Shown here one piece after another: positions 8,204-16,830 of a DNA stretch of 64,000 nt. Position 1 is the first letter of the stretch. Each line of letters begins with the position of its first letter. The translations under genes and the position numbers were made by a program. Origin of the DNA: Spiro-02 sp034114085 (GTDB lineage Bacteria; Spirochaetota; Spirochaetia; Sphaerochaetales; Sphaerochaetaceae). The stretch lies in assembly GCA_034114085.1 (NCBI GenBank), contig JAXEWB010000040.1, forward strand, positions 186,001-250,000, read 5' to 3'. A model generated the notes under the pieces. That model was not told where the DNA came from and did no database searches. It saw only the letters and a list, made by a program, of their open reading frames with translations.

Positions 8204-8232
8204 TTGACAGTCTTCGGTCGTATTGGCATGAT
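8204..8232 (+). promoter_or_regulatory. Probable promoter of the M28 peptidase gene
   Basis: Perfect TTGACA (8204-8209), 17 nt, CATGAT (8227-8232). Only 8 nt separate the -10 from the ATG at 8241, which would make the transcript leaderless or nearly so. Confidence 0.5.
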
Positions 8233-8240
8233 GCTTGGTG

Positions 8241-9707
8241 ATGGCTTTCTTTTCATTCAGACGCAAACGACAACCGAAAGAAACTCCCCCTCAGGAGCCT
8301 AAGAAAGAAAAGCCCGGCATGGAATCCCTGAAAGCCGGGAAGCTCGCGAAATTCGCCATGGACCGCACGGCGAAGCTGATTTCCGAGCTTGGCCCACGTG
8401 TCGCCGGCGGGCAGGCTTCCCGCGACTGCGCCCGGCGTCTTCGCGAGGATCTCTCGCTGTTCTGCGATACTACCGATTTGCAGGAATTCCGGATGCGCCC
8501 CGGCGCGTTCACCGGATGGCTGAAGGTCGGAGTGGTCGTATATCCTTTGGTAGCATTGGCGCTGTGGTTCGGCATGCCTGTGGTTGCGACGGCGTTGTGC
8601 GGGCTGTTCCTGTTCCTTGTTTTCCGGGAGTTCATCTGCTACAGGCCTTGGCTTGAACAATACTATCCCAAACAGACGGGGTGCAATGTCCATGGAGTGC
8701 AGGAGCCGTCCGGGGAAGTCCTGCGGACGATTGTTTTCAGCGGGCATCACGACAGCGCCCGTCTCTATCGGTACAACAAGCTGGATAAAAAGAACTATTT
8801 CCTGAAAGTCGGCGTGCCGTTCGGCCTGCTGGCGTTGCTCTGTCTCGTGTCCGTCTTGCAACTGTGCGTGGAGTTGTTCTCCGGCAGGCTGCTGGGGGTG
8901 GGGCTTCCTCAAATACCGTTCATCGTCATCCTGGCTGCTTTGACCGCGGCTTTCCCGTTCGTCCTGCCGCTATGGAAGTTCCTGTCCGATTCTGTCTCCC
9001 CCGGCGCGGGCGACAATCTTGTTTCTTCATCCATGGCAGTGGAGCTGGCCCGGTTCTATGCGTCGAAGCGGCACAGGGGCGAGCCGTTGGAGCATACCCG
9101 GCTGGTTTTCGCCAGCTTTGACGCTGAAGAGGTCGGGCTTCGCGGTTCCCGTCAATGGTTTTCCCATAATACGGATCTGTATGATGATGTCGCGGGAAAC
9201 GGATGGCATTTCAACTTCGACTGTCCCTATTATGCAGACGACCTGACGTTCCTTGTCCGCGATGTGAACGGAACGGTGAAGCTTTCCCAGCAGATGGCCA
9301 CCGGGTGTGTCGAGATCGCTAAATCAATGGGTTATAAGGCGAAGTCGCAGGCGTTGCCGTTCCTCGCCGGTGGTACGGATGCCGCCGAGGGCGCGCGTGC
9401 CGGGCTGCATGCGGTCACGCTCACCGCCATTCCATGGGATGACACCAGCAAGCCCGCCGTCTACCATACCCCGCAGGATTTGCCCGACGCCATTGAACCG
9501 GCGGTAGTCGAGGCGGCGTTGTCCATCGCGATCAAATTCGTCGATTTGCTCGATGCGGGAAAGCTTCCGGTTGATTCCCCGTGGAGCGTGCCGATGGACG
9601 CCCCGTCTGCTGAAGCCGCCGCGGACGGCGCGCCTGAGTCTTCTGATACCGAAGAGTGCGAACCGCCGATGCCGAACCTACGGTTTCGCCGTCTTTCCAA
9701 ACGGTAG
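8241..9707 (+). CDS. Membrane-associated M28 family zinc aminopeptidase
   Basis: About 488 residues. M28-type metal ligands are visible in order: GHHDSAR (His), SPGAGDNLVSSS (bridging Asp), FASFDAEEVGLRGS (Glu pair), FNFDCP (Asp) and AVYHTPQDLPDAI (C-terminal His). Four hydrophobic segments interrupt the fold, near residues 97-130 (two) and 185-235 (two). The enzyme is therefore probably membrane-embedded with its catalytic domain on one side. Substrate peptides are unknown. ATG 8241 is preferred over upstream TTG/GTG codons; no Shine-Dalgarno is present (see the promoter entry). Confidence 0.85.
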   Translation: MAFFSFRRKRQPKETPPQEPKKEKPGMESLKAGKLAKFAMDRTAKLISELGPRVAGGQASRDCARRLREDLSLFCDTTDLQEFRMRPGAFTGWLKVGVVVYPLVALALWFGMPVVATALCGLFLFLVFREFICYRPWLEQYYPKQTGCNVHGVQEPSGEVLRTIVFSGHHDSARLYRYNKLDKKNYFLKVGVPFGLLALLCLVSVLQLCVELFSGRLLGVGLPQIPFIVILAALTAAFPFVLPLWKFLSDSVSPGAGDNLVSSSMAVELARFYASKRHRGEPLEHTRLVFASFDAEEVGLRGSRQWFSHNTDLYDDVAGNGWHFNFDCPYYADDLTFLVRDVNGTVKLSQQMATGCVEIAKSMGYKAKSQALPFLAGGTDAAEGARAGLHAVTLTAIPWDDTSKPAVYHTPQDLPDAIEPAVVEAALSIAIKFVDLLDAGKLPVDSPWSVPMDAPSAEAAADGAPESSDTEECEPPMPNLRFRRLSKR

Positions 9708-9889
9708 TGAATCTTTGACGTACTGGGACGGTCCTGGGCAAGGTGCGAGATGAAGGGCGCAATGTTAGCCCGTGATATGCGGTGGCATATAGCCTGTACG
9801 GTGCCGTTACCCGTTACAGGAGTCTGTCGCTGATACAACATGTTGCCGGTACGAGGTAGCCTACTGATACCGCAGCGTGGTATTGGCGA

Positions 9890-10483
9890 TTATTGGATTA
9901 GGATTGTGTTCCGGCCTGACGACAGCTCCGTCACCGCTGTGGCGAGGGCTTGTGCATTGGCTGTAGGCAATGTTCCTGAAAAACTGATGTCCGTAGTGAA
10001 CTCCTCCTGAATGGCGGTGCAGCCGTGCTCTGTCAGGAGTTTCTTCATCTGTTCGTAAAGATCATAGCTTGTTACGACATGGAAAGTGCTTTTTTCTATG
10101 AGTTCTTCTGTTTCCGCACCATCGAGAACCGCTTTGACGCTATCTCCATATGCCTTTACCAGACCCCCGGTGCCGAGCAGCGTTCCGCCGAAATAGCGGA
10201 CGACCATGACGGCGATATTTGTGATGCCGCTGCCTTTGAGTACTTCAAGCGCCGGTCGGCCCGCCGTATTCTTCGGCTCATGGTCGTCGCTCATGGAGAA
10301 GGAATTTCCCTGCGCCCCCATGACTGCGGCGTGGACGACATGGGTCGCCTGCGGGTGTTCCCTCCTTGTCTGGCTGACCAGCTCCTTGATCTGCTGGGGC
10401 GATTCGCAGGGATAGGCGATTGCGATGAACCGCGATTTCTTGATTTCTATTTCCGCTTCATGCCTGTGCAACAGAATGTTCAT
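9890..10483 (-). CDS. YigZ/IMPACT family protein
   Basis: 197 residues from the ATG at 10483. The IMPACT N-terminal signature is clear: KKSRFIAIAYPC, THVVHAAVMG, DDHEPKNTAGRPALEVL, VVRYFGGTLLGTGGLVKAY. The shorter C-terminal DUF1949-like ferredoxin-fold domain follows (VVTSYDLYEQMKKLL). Bacterial YigZ proteins are linked to translation/ribosome quality by homology to IMPACT, but the reaction is unknown. The frame is open further upstream (to 10624) but homology starts at this ATG. Confidence 0.93.
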   Translation of the reverse strand: MNILLHRHEAEIEIKKSRFIAIAYPCESPQQIKELVSQTRREHPQATHVVHAAVMGAQGNSFSMSDDHEPKNTAGRPALEVLKGSGITNIAVMVVRYFGGTLLGTGGLVKAYGDSVKAVLDGAETEELIEKSTFHVVTSYDLYEQMKKLLTEHGCTAIQEEFTTDISFSGTLPTANAQALATAVTELSSGRNTILIQ

Positions 10484-10630
10484 GGAGCCATGATAGCACA
10501 GGTATCCGCCAGACTTCCAGAGCGAACCTGCGGGGTACGCTGTTTGGCGAATGTAGCGGGCATGCGCGATGCGCCGTTTGTCAGAGATGGCGATCGGCTT
10601 GTCGAAACACCCTTCGGGTTGCAAAAGCCA

Positions 10631-11578
10631 TTACCAGATATGGCCGAAGATATTGTCCTGCCGCGGGGGGGTGTCCCGCTCCAGATTGTGGGCGGCGACG
10701 GAGAGTTCGCTCATCGTGTCCGGGGGGATTACCAACTCTTTCGCCGCAAGGTTCTGCGCAAGCTGGAGCTTGTTTCGCGCGCCCCCGATCACGACGGAGA
10801 CGTTCTGGGCGAACGTCCAGGCCAGCGCCAGTTGCCCCGGCGTACAGCCCATCCGCCCGCTGCAAGCCAGCAGGGTATCGAGAAGGCCGTTCCAGCTCTC
10901 CCTGCATTCTTCTTGGAAACAAAAGAGACTCCTTCTCGCGTCGCCCTTGGGCAAGTCATCGGTGGTACGGTAGCGGCCGCTGAGCAACCCCATGCCGAGC
11001 GGGCTGTAGATGGCGGTGCGGATATTCCTGCTTTGGCAGAAGTCCAGCGTACAGGATAGGTTTCGCGTCCAGAGCAACGAGCCTGCGCACTGCACCCAAT
11101 TGAGCGGAACTTGTTCGTAGACTTGTTCCAGCAGGGCGGGGGGGAAATTCGAGACGCCGATTTGGCGGACTAACCCTTCGGCCTGCGCCGCCCGCATCGC
11201 TTCCAGCAGGGGAAGCGCGTCGCATCTGGAATCGGGCCAGTGGAGATATAGGATATCAAGGTACGGAGCGCAGAGCCGCCGGAGGCTCGTCTCAATGGCC
11301 GCCCTGATTCGGTGCGGCGGCATCGGCATGATCTTGGTGGCGATAGTGAGCGTCTGGCGGGGGAATTCCGTCCTGAACCGCCGTAGCTGTTGTCCGAGCA
11401 ACTGTTCGCTCCGCCCGTTGCCGTAGCTTTGGGCGGTATCGAAATGACGCACGCCGCTTCGCAGGGCGGCGTGGACGGTACGGATTGAATCTTCCCGCGC
11501 CTGTCCTTCCCAGAAACCGAACGTACCGGCGAACTGCCAGCATCCAAGACCAAGTTCCGGAAGGGAATCGGCGGGCAT
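10631..11578 (-). CDS. Aldo/keto reductase
   Basis: 315 residues with the AKR catalytic tetrad visible: Asp and Tyr in HFDTAQSYGNGRSE, Lys in IATKIMPMP, His in LYLHWPDSR. NADPH-binding features follow later (YSPLGMGLLSG, and IGGARNKLQLAQNL). It would reduce carbonyl compounds or sugars in the cytoplasm; substrate unknown. GAGGAG precedes the ATG. It is the last gene of a compact minus-strand run (GNAT, hydrolase, Nudix, AKR) with gaps of 7-10 nt. Confidence 0.93.
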   Translation of the reverse strand: MPADSLPELGLGCWQFAGTFGFWEGQAREDSIRTVHAALRSGVRHFDTAQSYGNGRSEQLLGQQLRRFRTEFPRQTLTIATKIMPMPPHRIRAAIETSLRRLCAPYLDILYLHWPDSRCDALPLLEAMRAAQAEGLVRQIGVSNFPPALLEQVYEQVPLNWVQCAGSLLWTRNLSCTLDFCQSRNIRTAIYSPLGMGLLSGRYRTTDDLPKGDARRSLFCFQEECRESWNGLLDTLLACSGRMGCTPGQLALAWTFAQNVSVVIGGARNKLQLAQNLAAKELVIPPDTMSELSVAAHNLERDTPPRQDNIFGHIW

Positions 11579-11585
11579 GGAGAGG

Positions 11586-12536
11586 CTACTCCTCGTTTTC
11601 CTGCATGGGCAGGATGTCGAGCTTGCTGCTCGTCATTAGCCGGTCATCGAAAATAAAGAAGCCTTGGAAACGCTGGCCTTCAAGGGCCTTGGGTAGCCAT
11701 AGATGGTCGTCTTGCCACATTTTTTCGTAGGGAATCTCATCTACAGGACACCAGAATGGGCGAGCTTCGTCCGTCTCATGCATCTCTCCCTCGTAACTGT
11801 AGGCGAAGAATACATGCCCTCGCATCGACAGGCCGTCCTTGAACTGGAAATTGAGGATCCCCATGTGATGGATGTCTGAGACCTTGACGCCGGTTTCTTC
11901 GTCAAATTCCCGTATTGCGGCTTCCTCAGCCGTTTCGGCCAACTCCACATGACCGCCGGGGGCGTTGACCAGACCATTTCCCAACCCACGTTTCTTGTCG
12001 ATTAGCAGCACCTGCTTGTCGGGGCCTTCGCCCTGGAATAGGTAGGTGATTACGCAGGTTTCCTTCGGGGCCCACAAATCCCAGTCAATCTCCCGTACAT
12101 CGTTCGCCGCACTGTAATCCTGTTCCTCCGCAAGCTGCGGGGCGTTTTTCTTTGCGTCTTCTTCCGTCTGTTTCGCAGCTTCTTCGGGATGCGCTTTCGC
12201 CCAGCAGTCGGGACAGAGATTGTCGTCATGCCCTATGATATGGTCGAGGTTGAGCTTTGTCCCGCAGGATGCGCAGTGAAGCCGGAACGGCCACACCCGT
12301 TTGCGAAATACGATGCCCAGCACAAGAACGACGGCCAGCGCAATGATCGCCGTCCACCGGGGCCAGTTCTGGGAGATGATGATGACGAGGAACACGTCGA
12401 ACACCATTGCCAACGCGGCGATATAGATCGTCGCGAAACGTTTTTTCTCAGAGTCGGCGATACGACGCTGATACAGGTTCACCAAGAGGATCGCACAGAT
12501 GACCCACAGATATTGATCGGCTAGCTTTTGCAACAT
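11586..12536 (-). CDS. Membrane-anchored zinc-ribbon Nudix hydrolase
   Basis: 316 residues in an uncommon order. Three hydrophobic helices come first (about 8-22, 36-56, 62-80). A short zinc ribbon follows (CASCGTK and CPDC, about 88-113), then an acidic linker, then a Nudix domain (about 150-290) with a complete Nudix box: GGHVELAETAEEAAIREF then DEETG. The Nudix part resembles the MutT/MTH1-like 8-oxo-dGTP diphosphatase group (FQFKDGLSMRGHVFFAYSY). It may sanitise oxidised nucleotides at the inner membrane; this is inferred. Tightly packed with the hydrolase and AKR genes. Confidence 0.85.
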   Translation of the reverse strand: MLQKLADQYLWVICAILLVNLYQRRIADSEKKRFATIYIAALAMVFDVFLVIIISQNWPRWTAIIALAVVLVLGIVFRKRVWPFRLHCASCGTKLNLDHIIGHDDNLCPDCWAKAHPEEAAKQTEEDAKKNAPQLAEEQDYSAANDVREIDWDLWAPKETCVITYLFQGEGPDKQVLLIDKKRGLGNGLVNAPGGHVELAETAEEAAIREFDEETGVKVSDIHHMGILNFQFKDGLSMRGHVFFAYSYEGEMHETDEARPFWCPVDEIPYEKMWQDDHLWLPKALEGQRFQGFFIFDDRLMTSSKLDILPMQENEE

Positions 12537-12546
12537 GGTTCACAGA

Positions 12547-13506
12547 CTATAGTGCAACGGGGCCGTGGTCAAGAGAATGAAGTACCGTATCCTCAATGAA
12601 CCGCGTGGCGACCTCGCAGATTTCCGTCGGCGCGAACTGGTGGATATAGTGGGGCGCGTCAATCCGGTATAGCTCGCATGGAATTTGTTCGGAGAACGCT
12701 TCATGCTCTTTCTGGCTGTCCCGGTCGTTTGAGACGAAGGCTAGGATTGGCAGGCCTTGGATTGATGAAAGGTCAATCTTGTCGATATTCGCCTGGGTAT
12801 AGGTCAATTCATTGCGAATGTCCAGGTCAAAGGCGTTCCTGTACGTCAGATACTTCGCCTGTTTCACTTCATCATCGGAAAGTTCAATATATTCAATCGG
12901 GTAGATGAAGGGAATTCGCTGAATGCCGATGTCTCCGATGATACTGAGCAGCGGCCTCGCCAACGGAACATCGGGAATGTCATCCTTCGCTTGCGGGACC
13001 GTCATGTCCAGTCCAATGATAGCCGCAATTTCCTGTGGATGGCATTGCGCCCAGTAAAGGGCCTCGATTCCGGCTATCGAATGGGGCATGAGGATATATG
13101 GCCCCTGGATATCCGCTTGGGCGAGCGCCCCTCTGGTTTCCTCCATGACCGTATCGATATCGCGTGATGCGCCGCTGGCCGGTGAATAGCCATATCCGCT
13201 CCGTTCCACGATGGCCACCTTGAACGTGCGTGAAAGCCGTTTTGCGAGTGCCTGAAAGTCATAGACGGGGGCTGCAGTCCCTGAACCTGACAACAGGACT
13301 AGCGTCTGGACGGCGGCGGCTTCCCCCATCACCCGTACATGGAGCATATGCCCGTCCACCTCGTATAGGCGTCCGGTGGGAGTCAGTCGGCTGGCTTCAA
13401 TGGTTTTCGCCGTCTGATGATAGATGGTCAGCCCCGCCAGCGCCATGAGAAGGACGCAGACCGCCCAAAGAAGGAACTTGCCGATCCGCCTGCGCATCCG
13501 TTTCAT
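12547..13506 (-). CDS. Membrane-anchored alpha/beta hydrolase
   Basis: 319 residues. The N-terminus is a basic stretch followed by one membrane helix (FLLWAVCVLLMALAGLTIY), then an alpha/beta-hydrolase fold. Oxyanion region: LLSGSGTAAP. Nucleophile elbow: MPHSIAG (Ser). Acid: likely Asp in SNDRDSQKE. Catalytic His: APHYIHQFAP. The elbow reads H-S-I-A-G where most families have G-x-S-x-G. Probably an extracytoplasmic esterase/lipase-like enzyme; substrate unknown. 10 nt upstream of the Nudix gene in transcription order. Confidence 0.85.
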   Translation of the reverse strand: MKRMRRRIGKFLLWAVCVLLMALAGLTIYHQTAKTIEASRLTPTGRLYEVDGHMLHVRVMGEAAAVQTLVLLSGSGTAAPVYDFQALAKRLSRTFKVAIVERSGYGYSPASGASRDIDTVMEETRGALAQADIQGPYILMPHSIAGIEALYWAQCHPQEIAAIIGLDMTVPQAKDDIPDVPLARPLLSIIGDIGIQRIPFIYPIEYIELSDDEVKQAKYLTYRNAFDLDIRNELTYTQANIDKIDLSSIQGLPILAFVSNDRDSQKEHEAFSEQIPCELYRIDAPHYIHQFAPTEICEVATRFIEDTVLHSLDHGPVAL

Positions 13507-13513
13507 GGGTATC

Positions 13514-14017
13514 CTAGAGGGCTTGGGGCTGCGTCAACGGGATATAGAATGCGATGATGTCCTCATAGGCGCCGTCCTTTTTGAGGAAGCCTTGCTCAAT
13601 CGTACCGAGCCTGCGGAACCCCAGCTTTTCATAGAGATGGATTGCGCCGATGTTCGTGGCGACAACCGCGTTGAACTGGAGGATGCGGAACCCAAGCCGT
13701 TTCGCCTGCTCCATGCAGTCCTGAACCAGAAGCTTTCCAATCCCTTTGCCACGGAGCTTGTCGTTGACCGCGTAGGAAGCGTTGGAGATATGTCCGCAAC
13801 GGCCGACATTGTTTGGGTGGAGGATGTACAGGCCGAGGATCTGGCCGTCATCATCGGCAACGCCGACATAGGACTGGGCGTTGAAAAACGTCTGGGCGGT
13901 CTCCTGCGTCAAGGTGTCGAGCTGGGGGAATGCGTTTCCTTCCTCCACGACATGGTTCCATATTTCGACCATGCCCGGTAAATCCCGTCGTCGATATTGT
14001 CGTACCGATATGCTCAT
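13514..14017 (-). CDS. GNAT family N-acetyltransferase
   Basis: 167 residues with the acetyl-CoA pyrophosphate-binding loop RGKGIGKLLVQD (about 88-99) and the following GFRILQFNAVVATNIGAIHLYEKLGF, the standard GNAT motif B. Acceptor substrate is unknown. First gene of the compact minus-strand cluster; only 7 nt separate its stop from the hydrolase start. Confidence 0.93.
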   Translation of the reverse strand: MSISVRQYRRRDLPGMVEIWNHVVEEGNAFPQLDTLTQETAQTFFNAQSYVGVADDDGQILGLYILHPNNVGRCGHISNASYAVNDKLRGKGIGKLLVQDCMEQAKRLGFRILQFNAVVATNIGAIHLYEKLGFRRLGTIEQGFLKKDGAYEDIIAFYIPLTQPQAL

Positions 14018-14256
14018 TTCCGTATGGTTCCCGCCTATATCGTGAAGTATCGGCTATAGTTCTATCGCCTCCGTCAAGGAAGGGCAAGGGGTGGAGGGCA
14101 TGAAAACTTCCTTCGGTGGTTTTTCTCAGTCATACGTTGCGTTCCCCTCTGTTTTGGAGTAATCTAGACTGACGGTCTCCCCGGTATGGCGGGATGTTTT
14201 TCCTGTGGATACGTAGTTGACCGTATGATGAAATGCATATGATGGAGGGTAGGGGG

Positions 14257-14922
14257 ATGAAAGATATCGCCAAGTATATCGACCACACGGTATTGGCTGC
14301 GAACGCCACTGAGGATCGGATTGCAAAATTGTGTGATGAGGCCGCTCAATGGCATTTCGCGTCCGTATGCGTGAATAGTTGCTGGGTGCCGTTCTGCGTT
14401 GGACGGTTGAAGGGAACCGGAGTGAACGTCTGTACTGTAGTCGGTTTTCCCTTGGGGGCGATGTCCACTGCGGCCAAGGCGTTCGAAGCGAAGCATGCGG
14501 TCGAGGAAGGCGCAGTGGAAATCGATATGGTAATCAATGTCGGTTGGCTCAAAGATTGTCGCGACGATCTGGTCGAGGCGGATATCCGTACTGTGAAGGA
14601 GGCCTGCAACGGCAAGCTGCTCAAGGTCATCATTGAAACCTGCCTGCTGACGGACGATGAGAAAGTCCGTGCCTGCAAGCTATCGGTCGCCGCCGGCGCC
14701 GATTATGTAAAGACCTCCACTGGTTTCTCCACTGGCGGCGCTACCGTCGAGGATGTCGCCTTGATGCGCAAGACCGTCGGGCCGGAACTTGGTGTCAAAG
14801 CTTCCGGTGGTGTCCGCTCCTACGAAGCGGCGTGCGCCATGATCAAAGCCGGCGCCACCAGGTTGGGGACCAGCAGCGGAATCGCCATTGTCCAGGGGGC
14901 TGCCTCGGATGCCTCGTATTGA
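14257..14922 (+). CDS. deoC: Deoxyribose-phosphate aldolase
   Basis: 221 residues, normal DeoC length. Cleaves 2-deoxyribose-5-phosphate to acetaldehyde and glyceraldehyde-3-phosphate. Signatures: YIDHTVLAANATEDRI, VCTVVGFPLGAM, EIDMVINVG, the second active-site region LLKVIIETCLL, and the Schiff-base lysine in DYVKTSTGFSTGGAT, then GVKASGGVR. ATG 14257 is chosen because of a GGAGGGTAGGGGG tract just upstream; the frame extends 24 nt further. It overlaps the thymidine-kinase-like gene by 14 nt, giving a deoxynucleoside salvage pair. Confidence 0.96.
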   Translation: MKDIAKYIDHTVLAANATEDRIAKLCDEAAQWHFASVCVNSCWVPFCVGRLKGTGVNVCTVVGFPLGAMSTAAKAFEAKHAVEEGAVEIDMVINVGWLKDCRDDLVEADIRTVKEACNGKLLKVIIETCLLTDDEKVRACKLSVAAGADYVKTSTGFSTGGATVEDVALMRKTVGPELGVKASGGVRSYEAACAMIKAGATRLGTSSGIAIVQGAASDASY

Positions 14923-16051
14923 GCAGAAGGCGGTAGCCGAGGATTTTCTCAAAAGCCTCGGCTTCCCGACGATAGACGTCCATGAAACGTTCTCTCACTT
15001 TGATTTTACTTCTCCAGGCCGCCGTGTTCTGCTGATCGGGCCGATGGGTTCCGGCAAGACGGAGTTCTCGGCGCGGGTCTGGCGTGACGCCGCGATTGCC
15101 CAGCGCAAGAGCGACAAGGTGCGCGCCATGACCAGTACCGGCGATGTGGACCGCCGGAAGGTGTTCTTCATTCGTTCAGAAATCGACGGCGCCAGGTTTT
15201 CCGAGTATCCCGACGATGCGTTGTGCTACCGGGGCGGATATATCCGTTGCGGCGACAATATCGCCCGAATCCGTGATTCGTTCGGTCTGGAACGGGTGCT
15301 CGCCGACAATCCTACGGTGGGGACGTTCATTATCGATGAAGGGTCTTTCTTCGATGAACGGCTGGCTTACGTAGTTCGCAACCATAGTGTGGAACGTGGG
15401 GTCATGTTCATTTTCCCGACGTTGATTCTCAATTTCAGGCGGGACATCTTCAATTCGACCGCTCGGCTTATGCTGGACATGGCGACGGACGTCATTCCGC
15501 TTACCGCCTATTGCGAGCATCCCGACTGCATGAAGAATGCGTTCTACACCTATCGGTACTATCAGGTCGGGGGCCGGGAGTGTCCGGCCTTGTATTTCGA
15601 CCCGTTGATCATCGTCGGCGGCGACACTCAGAAATCCGACGCTTTCGCCCCGAACTACGCTTCCCGTTGCGACGAGCACCACTATCTGCCCGGCAAGGAG
15701 TATACGTTTTTCCACCTCAAGCCGCTTGGCGAACAGGCGGCCAGGGGGGATGAAAAGCCGTTGCGGACTGAGCTTGACGCGCTCAAGCACGATATCCAGC
15801 GGTCGATGCTCCATAAGAATATCTGCGACAGATACGCGGGGCTTCCCGATGAAGAGATTTATTTCAATTCCCTCCGTCCGGCGAATATCGCGGAGAAGGC
15901 GTTGATCTTCCTGTTCGCGGAGCAGAATCTCGTACCGGAGGAGGTGTTGATCCGTTTAGTCAACGACCTCGGTCTGGATAGGGAGTATATGGGGAAGGTG
16001 CTGGCGGATAATCGGAGGCCGGTGTCGTTCGAGCAGCCCCTGCTCTTCTAA
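14909..16051 (+). CDS. Long thymidine kinase-like protein
   Basis: About 380 residues. Type II thymidine kinase features are visible: P-loop LLIGPMGSGKTEFSAR, Walker B-like FIIDEGSFFDERL, and a late zinc-binding/lid segment with AYCEHPDCMKNAF and IIVGGDTQKSDAFAPNYASRCDEHH, like the TK lasso. Usual Tdk proteins have about 190-200 residues, so this one is nearly double, with insertions between the P-loop and Walker B and an extra helical C-terminus of about 100 residues. ATG 14909 is preceded by AGGGGG inside deoC. Coupling to deoC supports nucleoside salvage; the substrate may differ from thymidine. Confidence 0.75.
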   Translation: MPRIEQKAVAEDFLKSLGFPTIDVHETFSHFDFTSPGRRVLLIGPMGSGKTEFSARVWRDAAIAQRKSDKVRAMTSTGDVDRRKVFFIRSEIDGARFSEYPDDALCYRGGYIRCGDNIARIRDSFGLERVLADNPTVGTFIIDEGSFFDERLAYVVRNHSVERGVMFIFPTLILNFRRDIFNSTARLMLDMATDVIPLTAYCEHPDCMKNAFYTYRYYQVGGRECPALYFDPLIIVGGDTQKSDAFAPNYASRCDEHHYLPGKEYTFFHLKPLGEQAARGDEKPLRTELDALKHDIQRSMLHKNICDRYAGLPDEEIYFNSLRPANIAEKALIFLFAEQNLVPEEVLIRLVNDLGLDREYMGKVLADNRRPVSFEQPLLF

Positions 16052-16063
16052 CCTGCTTGCATC

Positions 16064-16142
16064 TTGTTCCTGTAGCAGCGTCCTCCGCAACAGGCCGTAC
16101 AGTATGTACTGTCCTGTTGCGTCGTCCTTGCTACGGGAACAA
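16064..16142 (+). repeat. Structured hairpin repeat, family A, copy 1 (complete form)
   Basis: Outer stem TTGTTCCTGTAGCA (16064-16077) with TGCTACGGGAACAA (16129-16142), 14 bp with one wobble. Inside, GCAACAGG/CCTGTTGC, then the constant internal loop CC/TGT, then GTAC...GTAC. The core 16091-16158 is repeated almost exactly at 16296. Confidence 0.8.
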
Positions 16143-16190
16143 TCTGCGGCGCAGGGAGTATTGACGTTCGCCCATGACTGCGTTACGGTC

Positions 16191-16219
16191 GGACAGCCGT
16201 ACCTGTGTACTGTCTGTCC
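16191..16219 (+). repeat. Structured hairpin repeat, family A, copy 2 (diverged)
   Basis: GGACAG, CC, GTAC, CTGT, GTAC, TGT, CTGTCC: the same stem-internal loop-stem pattern as copy 1 but with a different, still fully complementary outer stem. Spacing to the neighbouring copies is about 103 nt on each side. Confidence 0.7.
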
Positions 16220-16292
16220 TCCCGTGCCTCGTCCTGGATGGATTCTCCGTCGGGGACGGAAAAAAACTGTTTGCTTTATACTGATACCGTTT

Positions 16293-16363
16293 TGACAGGC
16301 CGTACAGTATGTACTGTCCTGTTGCGTCGTCCTTGCTACGGGAACAATCTGCGTCGCAGGGAA
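16293..16363 (+). repeat. Structured hairpin repeat, family A, copy 3 (left arm lost)
   Basis: A near-exact direct copy of 16091-16158 (about 68 nt), but the far-left arm of the outer stem is missing. Its right end coincides with the 5' end of the gene remnant that follows. Confidence 0.8.
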
Positions 16364-16371
16364 TTAAGAAT

Positions 16372-16659
16372 TGCGCCAAGACACCCCGTTTGGAAATAAC
16401 ACCTGGAACATTCAAGATGGTTCTTCCGAACATGAATGTCTATGGGATGAACGCGGAACGGGGGGAAAAAAATGTTCAGCCCCAGTTTAAGGAAATTCTG
16501 AAATATCTGGACGAACACAAGACTATCGACGATGCGAAGCTTCAGGAACTCCTGGGAGTCAGGAAGACAAGAGCATACACAATTTCTCGACAGATGATTG
16601 ATTCCGGTTTGATTGTGGCGGAAGGCAAAGGCTCCCAGAAAACCTATCGAGTCAAATGA
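16372..16659 (+). pseudogene. C-terminal remnant of an AlbA_2/ATP-binding (COG2865-like) regulator
   Basis: Reads TPRLEITPGTFKMVLPN, then a winged-helix segment (ILKYLDEHKTIDDAKLQELL, then TRAYTISRQMIDSGLIVAEG) ending GSQKTYRVK. This matches how the AlbA_2/HATPase_c_4 family proteins end: a P-x-F/L-x-I...F-x-V-x-L-P-N strand followed by a winged helix. The N-terminal three quarters are missing and the frame runs straight into repeat copy 3, so the gene seems truncated there. ATG codons at 16417 and 16432 lack a good ribosome binding site. It could instead be a small stand-alone HTH protein of about 76-81 residues. Confidence 0.55.
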
Positions 16660-16830
16660 ATGATGATTGATACTGCCTATATTCGACTCTCCGTTTCAGT
16701 CCGACATACCCATGCCTTGCCAGAAACCTATTCCCGGCTGTTCGGGCGGCCATCGGCTGGCTGCCCGGTTCACGTCTGGAAAGTACAAAAACAGAGCGAT
16801 AACGGACATTGCGCCCAGCGGTAACTGGGT

